Virus record (IMG/VR): IMGVR_UViG_3300048838_000917
Coordinates: 1-26,008 of that record
DNA: 26,008 bases
Reading direction: 5' to 3' (one strand)
Source of the DNA: a virus
Part shown: in pieces, positions 23,373-26,008 of the stretch
Position numbering within the stretch: position 1 is the stretch's first letter
Layout: the number at the start of each line of letters is the position of its first letter
Made by a program: the position numbers and the translations under genes
The notes under the pieces: generated by a model
What the model saw: the letters and a program-made list of their open reading frames with translations, nothing else
Databases searched by the model: none
What the model was told of the DNA's origin: nothing

Positions 23373-23400
23373 GTGTTACACAACTTTTTTAGCTTGTCAA
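23373..23400 (-). promoter_or_regulatory. Leftward late-operon promoter upstream of the small terminase
   Basis: On the minus strand a perfect -35 TTGACA (23400-23395) is followed after 16 bases by TAACAC (23378-23373), a partial match to TATAAT. The start of transcription would be near 23365, about 20 bases before the small terminase ATG. The spacer holds CTAAAAAAGT, the same core as the upstream array, so a protein binding that core could compete with or recruit RNA polymerase here. Confidence 0.6.
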
Positions 23401-23455
23401 TATTATTTTTTGGGTTTGGATTGTGGGCAAACGGGGATTTCTGGGTCCGTACCCC

Positions 23456-23699
23456 GTACTTTTTAGGTTATTTTTGCTATTTTCCGGCGTACTTTTTTAG
23501 GATAGGCGAGTACGCTCGCAAACTTTCTACCTATTTCTATTATTTTTCCGGCGTACTTTTTTAGGGTAGGCGAGTATGCCCACAAACTTTTTACCTATTT
23601 TTATTATTTTTCCGGCGTACTTTTCTAGGTTATTTTTATTATTTTTCCGACGTACTTTTTTAGGTTATTTTTATTATTTTTCCGACGTACTTTTTTAGG
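23456..23699. repeat. Tandem array of CGTACTTTTTTAGG elements
   Basis: An 18-base element CCGRCGTACTTTTTTAGG occurs with its CC at 23484, 23548, 23612, 23647 and 23682, plus a shortened copy at 23456-23467 and a core copy at 23383-23392 inside the late promoter. Spacing is 64, 64, 35, 35 bp. Short units consist of the element plus TTATTTTTATTATTTTT. Long units carry an extra 29 bases with a small hairpin, GCGAG-TACG-CTCGC in the first long copy. Candidate iterons, regulator sites or a terminase binding array. Confidence 0.85.
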
Positions 23700-23722
23700 G
23701 TAGGCGAGTATCGGTGAGCTAT

Positions 23723-23750
23723 GGGGGGTGCGGGGGTACGGGGGCGGGGG
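23723..23750 (+). other. G-quadruplex motif
   Basis: The plus strand reads G6-TGC-G5-TAC-G5-C-G5, a textbook four-tract G-quadruplex motif with loops of 3, 3 and 1 base. It starts 23 bases after the last array element. On the minus strand it is C-rich and lies upstream of the late promoter. Confidence 0.75.
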
Positions 23751-23845
23751 TCCCGGCGCGCGTGGTCCGTATACCCCTATCCCTTGTTTTATCTTGAACC
23801 GCGCATTCTAACCGAGTCGATTATTCTTAAACCCTTTCCGTCGGG

Positions 23846-23873
23846 CACAAAAAAGCCCGCACAATGGCGGGCT
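23846..23873 (-). terminator. Leftward intrinsic terminator 1
   Basis: Reading leftward, the stem AGCCCGC/GCGGGCT (23854-23860 with 23867-23873) with a 6-base loop is followed by six Us. It would stop transcripts from the 92-residue gene before they reach the array and late promoter. Confidence 0.75.
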
Positions 23874-23930
23874 AAAATCGAACGCGCATTATGTGCTAAT
23901 GCCGTTGGTCCACTGGCAAATTACAGGCAC

Positions 23931-23961
23931 AAAAAAGCCCGCGCATTATGCGCGGGCTTTT
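23931..23961 (-). terminator. Terminator 2, near-perfect palindrome
   Basis: The arms 23933-23946 and 23948-23961 are exact reverse complements around one base, giving an 11-14 bp GC-rich stem. Leftward it is followed by T6, rightward by T4, so it could work in both directions. It shares GGCACAAAAAAGCCCGC with terminator 1, indicating a duplication. Confidence 0.8.
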
Positions 23962-24061
23962 CCTTAAATCATATTTTAATTCTAACCTACATACTGCCCA
24001 CAACCAGAAAACCATATATCGCTCCGCATGCCATCGCGTAGCCAATGGCGGCCCAAAGCAA

Positions 24062-24085
24062 AAGGGCCGCCATATGGCGGCCCTT
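24062..24085 (-). terminator. Terminator 3 after the 92-residue gene
   Basis: A perfect 24-base palindrome (arm AAGGGCCGCCAT) lies 24 bases downstream of the TGA of the small leftward gene, and on the minus strand it is followed by TTGCTTT. It is the natural 3' end of that transcript. Confidence 0.75.
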
Positions 24086-24108
24086 CCCCGTTCCCTTCCG
24101 ACGATTCA

Positions 24109-24387
24109 TCACTTGGGCTCGACCTTCACCAGCCGCAAGACATAGCCCGCAGCGCCGGCAATGGTGGCCTTCCGCGCGCTGACACGGAGCTTGCCGTCGG
24201 TCATCTTGCGCGCGGCGGTCGCGATCTTCCCCCGGATCTTGCCGACGTAAAAGTCTGCGGGCACCTTTGCCGCGCCCTTCTCCTGCATCTTCTCCACGAC
24301 TGCGACCGCATCAGGATGGAGCTTCACCGTGCGCCCACGGGCAACATTCACGACGGGCGCGTCGTCGGCAAAAAACTTGATTGCCAT
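24109..24387 (-). CDS. Unknown small basic protein, GC-rich gene (92 aa)
   Basis: The frame extends 27 codons further upstream, but the start at 24387 has GGAG/GGGA just ahead and is preferred. The protein is mixed alpha/beta and basic: VNVARGRTVKLHPDAVAVVE, then VPADFYVGKIRGKIATAARK, and it ends GAAGYVLRLVKVEPK. Composition and third-codon positions are clearly more GC-rich than in the neighbouring genes. It has its own terminators and stands apart from the late operon. A nucleic-acid-binding or regulatory role is possible from its charge, but I recognise no family. It may be a recent arrival. Confidence 0.6.
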   Translation of the reverse strand: MAIKFFADDAPVVNVARGRTVKLHPDAVAVVEKMQEKGAAKVPADFYVGKIRGKIATAARKMTDGKLRVSARKATIAGAAGYVLRLVKVEPK

Positions 24388-24664
24388 ATCCCTACTCCAG
24401 AAGTTTGCCGGCGACATTGCCGGCAGACGAATCAGACCATACTTTTCCCGGCACGACAAGCGCCGCAATGTAATCTAGTGTAAAGCAATTCGGGGCACAT
24501 CCGGCCGGGGCAGCAACATCGGAGAAACATACTGGCCAGCTTGGCGCAGCATTCGACCTGGCCCCGCCTGGCCCTGGCATTATCTAGGCGCGCTTCATTC
24601 GATTATTTCACTCGCCGGATAAAGCATTATCAATTCCCGCATCCGTTCCAAGTGTATGTACCGT

Positions 24665-24745
24665 TAGCGTAGCGGTGCCACGAATCGCGCGGCAGCAATT
24701 CATCCGAGAACTTAACTTGTGTGGTAGTCGCCTAGCGTAGCGGTG
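24665..24745. repeat. Direct repeat TAGCGTAGCGGTG, two copies 68 bp apart
   Basis: Exact copies of the 13-base word are at 24665-24677 and 24733-24745. The second copy ends two bases before the first GCAATCTTATT box. They may be regulator sites. Confidence 0.7.
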
Positions 24746-24747
24746 TC

Positions 24748-24792
24748 GCAATCTTATTGAGTATTGACAAACGCCGAGAAGTCTGATCTAAA
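24748..24792 (+). promoter_or_regulatory. Rightward promoter A with upstream GCAATCTTATT box
   Basis: GCAATCTTATT (24748-24758) precedes TTGACA (24764-24769), a 17-base spacer and TCTAAA (24787-24792). The -35 is perfect and spacing is optimal for bacterial sigma70 RNA polymerase. Confidence 0.6.
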
Positions 24793-24858
24793 TACTTAAA
24801 CATTATCGAACCGCACTTTACGTTATTCGCTGAACGCCCGCTGAATGATTTACCACAT

Positions 24859-24902
24859 GCAATCTTATTGTGTTTGACTTCTCCGGGGAGCGGCGTTCTA
24901 AT
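24859..24902 (+). promoter_or_regulatory. Rightward promoter B with the same box
   Basis: GCAATCTTATT (24859-24869), TTGACT (24874-24879), 17-base spacer and TCTAAT (24897-24902). It matches promoter A in box, spacing and -10 style, so the two probably share regulation. A third box at 24927-24937 is followed by an AT-rich run but by no clear -35. Confidence 0.6.
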
Positions 24903-24988
24903 TACTCATTCCATTTCCACCCTACAGCAATCTTATTTTTTATATACTTAAACTCGCACGTTTCATTTCCCAGACCCCCCAACAATTA

Positions 24989-25345
24989 ATTGCTGCGGGA
25001 TAGCCAAATGCAGGGTTTTGTTCCGCTGAAATAATGAAAATGCGCTAGATGAGACACATCCTATTGAATTGCGTGCGGGAAAGTCGAGACACAGAAAAGC
25101 CAAAAGCCGCCCCGATAATCAAAGAGAAAAGCTTAATGCATGCCGCTATCGTACATAGAAACCCCTCATATTAGGACTTCCTGATATTGTTCAGCCGGCG
25201 TTCAGTTACAACCCGCACACGAGGAAAATCAATGACTTAGGTCCGCCGAACCCCCGATTTTTTGGGGTCCGAGGGGTTATTCCAGCGGAACAACGACCGC
25301 ATTTTCCCAAAACCGTACGCAATTCATAATTGCGTACGGGAAAGT
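24989..25345. repeat. AATTGCGTRCGGGAAAGT elements
   Basis: The 18-base word occurs at 25067-25084 and 25328-25345 with one mismatch, and a weaker relative (ATTGCTGCGGGA) at 24989-25000. The two good copies are both followed by AGAAAA(G)CCAAAA at a similar distance. A GTTCCGCTG word at 25020-25028 recurs inverted at 25283-25291. The set looks like an old duplication of a control element. Confidence 0.7.
25313..25339. repeat. Perfect 12-bp inverted repeat
   Basis: The arms CCGTACGCAATT (25313-25324) and AATTGCGTACGG (25328-25339) are exact complements around CAT. It overlaps the second AATTGCGT element, so that element is here part of a dyad. Candidate operator, cruciform or origin part. Confidence 0.8.
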
Positions 25346-25462
25346 GGGGGGTAGAAAACCAAAATGGGGGTGCCAAAATAATAATTAATACTATTTCAAC
25401 CAAGCATGGTGTCCAGTCTCGGGTGTTCTGTTTTCTCTTCTAGAGAGAGAGAAAAAAAAAAC

Positions 25463-25488
25463 GGGCCAAACGGGGGGGAGGGGGGGGG
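25463..25488 (+). other. G-rich run with quadruplex potential
   Basis: GGG at 25463-25465, G7 at 25472-25478 and G9 at 25480-25488 give at least four G3 tracts. It lies about 100 bases before the rightward gene, after an AG-rich purine run. Long homopolymer runs here are also a likely source of sequencing error. Confidence 0.55.
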
Positions 25489-25591
25489 TTTGCCCCCACT
25501 TTTCTCCTCTCTCTCCAGCGGACGCCACACACGCCCAAAACACGACACAATGCTCGACAAGATTCCCGCCCAGCCAAAAATCAGGTGCCAA

Positions 25592-26008
25592 ATGCAAAAT
25601 CTATTCGATTTATTTCAAACCCGAATTCAGCTCGCAAATGAGTACCGCGAGCTACAAAAGCGAATGCGCGAGAATACTTCCGCCTTCGATCCCATATATG
25701 CCGAAATAAACGCAAATCACGATTCTATTCTGCAAAAACGGAGCGCCCACTGCTCTATCCCTATCTGGCACAGCACCCTATTCCCTTTACCCACAAACAC
25801 CGTTTGGCTAAGCAAGGCTGGTAAAGTCATGCTGGCGTACCCCAAACAATTAATCCCAGAGAATGAACTTATCAGCGCCTACGCCATGTGTGTAGATTCT
25901 TGCGGTGCACGCGAATGCAAATGCAACCAAGTAAACGAACTCTGGGTATTTCGCGACAATTCAAAACTGGTGCGCTCAATACATGGCACAATTCTACTGC
26001 CCAAGTAA
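25592..26008 (+). CDS. Rightward protein of unknown function with a Cys4 cluster (138 aa)
   Basis: The frame is open from 25406, but the stretch up to 25550 is coded by low-complexity DNA, so a later start is likely. The ATG at 25592 has AGGTG about five bases ahead; 25550 is an alternative with no good ribosome site. Residues 5-50 form a charged helix (TRIQLANEYRELQKRMRENT). The second half is beta-rich (TVWLSKAGKVMLAYPK, ELWVFRD) and has Cys100, Cys104, Cys109 and Cys111 in CVDSCGARECKC, a possible metal site. It is the first gene of a rightward module; its TAA is the last codon of the window. No family is recognised. Confidence 0.65.
   Translation: MQNLFDLFQTRIQLANEYRELQKRMRENTSAFDPIYAEINANHDSILQKRSAHCSIPIWHSTLFPLPTNTVWLSKAGKVMLAYPKQLIPENELISAYAMCVDSCGARECKCNQVNELWVFRDNSKLVRSIHGTILLPK

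Larger units (their letters stand above)
23344..24108. other. Non-coding control region between the small terminase and the 92-residue gene
   Basis: No convincing gene lies here. It contains, from left to right: the late promoter, an ACTTTTTTAGG repeat array (23456-23699), a G-rich quadruplex motif (23723-23750), a GC-rich stretch, two near-identical leftward terminators (23846-23873 and 23931-23961) and a third palindrome (24062-24085). The left 250 bases are very AT-rich, then composition shifts abruptly to G-rich. This arrangement is typical of replication-origin, packaging or late-control DNA. Confidence 0.7.
24388..25591. other. Second non-coding region with rightward promoters and repeats
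   Basis: No convincing gene is seen over about 1.2 kb. It holds a short TGCCGGC hairpin (24406-24425), a TAGCGTAGCGGTG direct repeat (24665-24677 and 24733-24745), three GCAATCTTATT boxes, two rightward promoters, three related AATTGC elements, a large inverted repeat (25313-25339), a weak CCCC/GGGG hairpin near 25252-25267, and a G-rich low-complexity stretch (25441-25496). From the promoters to the first gene the leader would be about 700-800 bases. Confidence 0.65.

Noticed and set aside
23456-23699. CRISPR array
   Set aside because: The spacing is regular, but the stretches between elements are themselves repeats and not unique spacers, and no cas gene is present.
23373-24041. Rightward open frames at 23373-23564 and 23721-24041
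   Set aside because: They run through the repeat array, the G-quadruplex motif and terminator hairpins, have no ribosome site, and their products are low-complexity.
24028-24483. Rightward frame opposite the 92-residue gene
   Set aside because: It is antisense to a better-supported gene, crosses a palindromic terminator and lacks a ribosome site.
24392-24580. Leftward 62-codon frame before the 92-residue gene
   Set aside because: No ribosome site precedes the ATG and the product is Pro/Gly/Ala-rich without pattern; TAGATAAT at its start is more like a -10 box, but no matching -35 is seen.
25206-25403. Leftward 65-codon frame
   Set aside because: It lies across the 12-bp dyad and has no ribosome site, so it is treated as chance.
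1-26008. tRNA genes or insertion sequences
   Set aside because: I looked for cloverleaf-like arms with TTCRA loops and for transposase-like frames and saw none; a dedicated scan could still find weak cases.

Overview
The window reads as the late half of a tailed double-stranded DNA phage genome (class Caudoviricetes). A small terminase, large terminase, portal, scaffold, major capsid protein and head-tail adaptors all lie on the minus strand in one almost gapless leftward operon from about 23.4 kb down to position 1. No tape-measure, tail-tube or sheath gene is seen. A beta-rich tail-hub protein follows two adaptor proteins, which fits a short-tailed (podovirus-like) virion, although the genes beyond the left edge could change that. 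Overlapping Rz/Rz1-type spanin genes point to a Gram-negative host. I cannot name the host or the phage genus from sequence alone.

Layout, in transcription order from right to left. (1) 23.34-22.87 kb small terminase and 22.89-21.40 kb large terminase. (2) A small GNAT-like protein, a likely holin, and the embedded spanin pair. (3) Portal, 20.03-18.01 kb. (4) A fibre and appendage block, 18.0-11.75 kb, led by a 952-residue repeat-rich fibre. (5) A TM protein, a CHAP-type endolysin, a beta-module protein and a coiled-coil/TM protein, 11.74-9.85 kb. (6) A 42-residue basic peptide, a 78-residue protein, scaffold, major capsid protein and a putative decoration protein, 9.84-7.04 kb. (7) Head-tail adaptors, a second fibre, the tail hub and three unrecognised, probably virion-associated genes, 6.99-0 kb, the last cut by the window edge. 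Many neighbours share ATGA, TAATG or GTGA stop/start overlaps, which suggests translational coupling.

To the right, 23.34-25.59 kb is mainly regulatory or structural DNA, holding one small leftward gene of 92 residues that is visibly more GC-rich than the rest. This region contains a leftward sigma70-type promoter for the late operon; an array of a conserved ACTTTTTTAGG element at 64, 64, 35 and 35 bp spacing, one copy of whose core lies inside that promoter; a strong G-quadruplex motif; three leftward terminator hairpins in series; two rightward TTGAC(A/T)-N17-TCTAA(A/T) promoters, each preceded by the same GCAATCTTATT box; and several related inverted and direct repeats. A rightward gene of unknown function with a four-cysteine cluster starts at about 25.59 kb and ends at the window edge. 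This is the junction between the leftward late module and a rightward, probably early, module, and is the most likely place for replication, packaging or late-switch signals.
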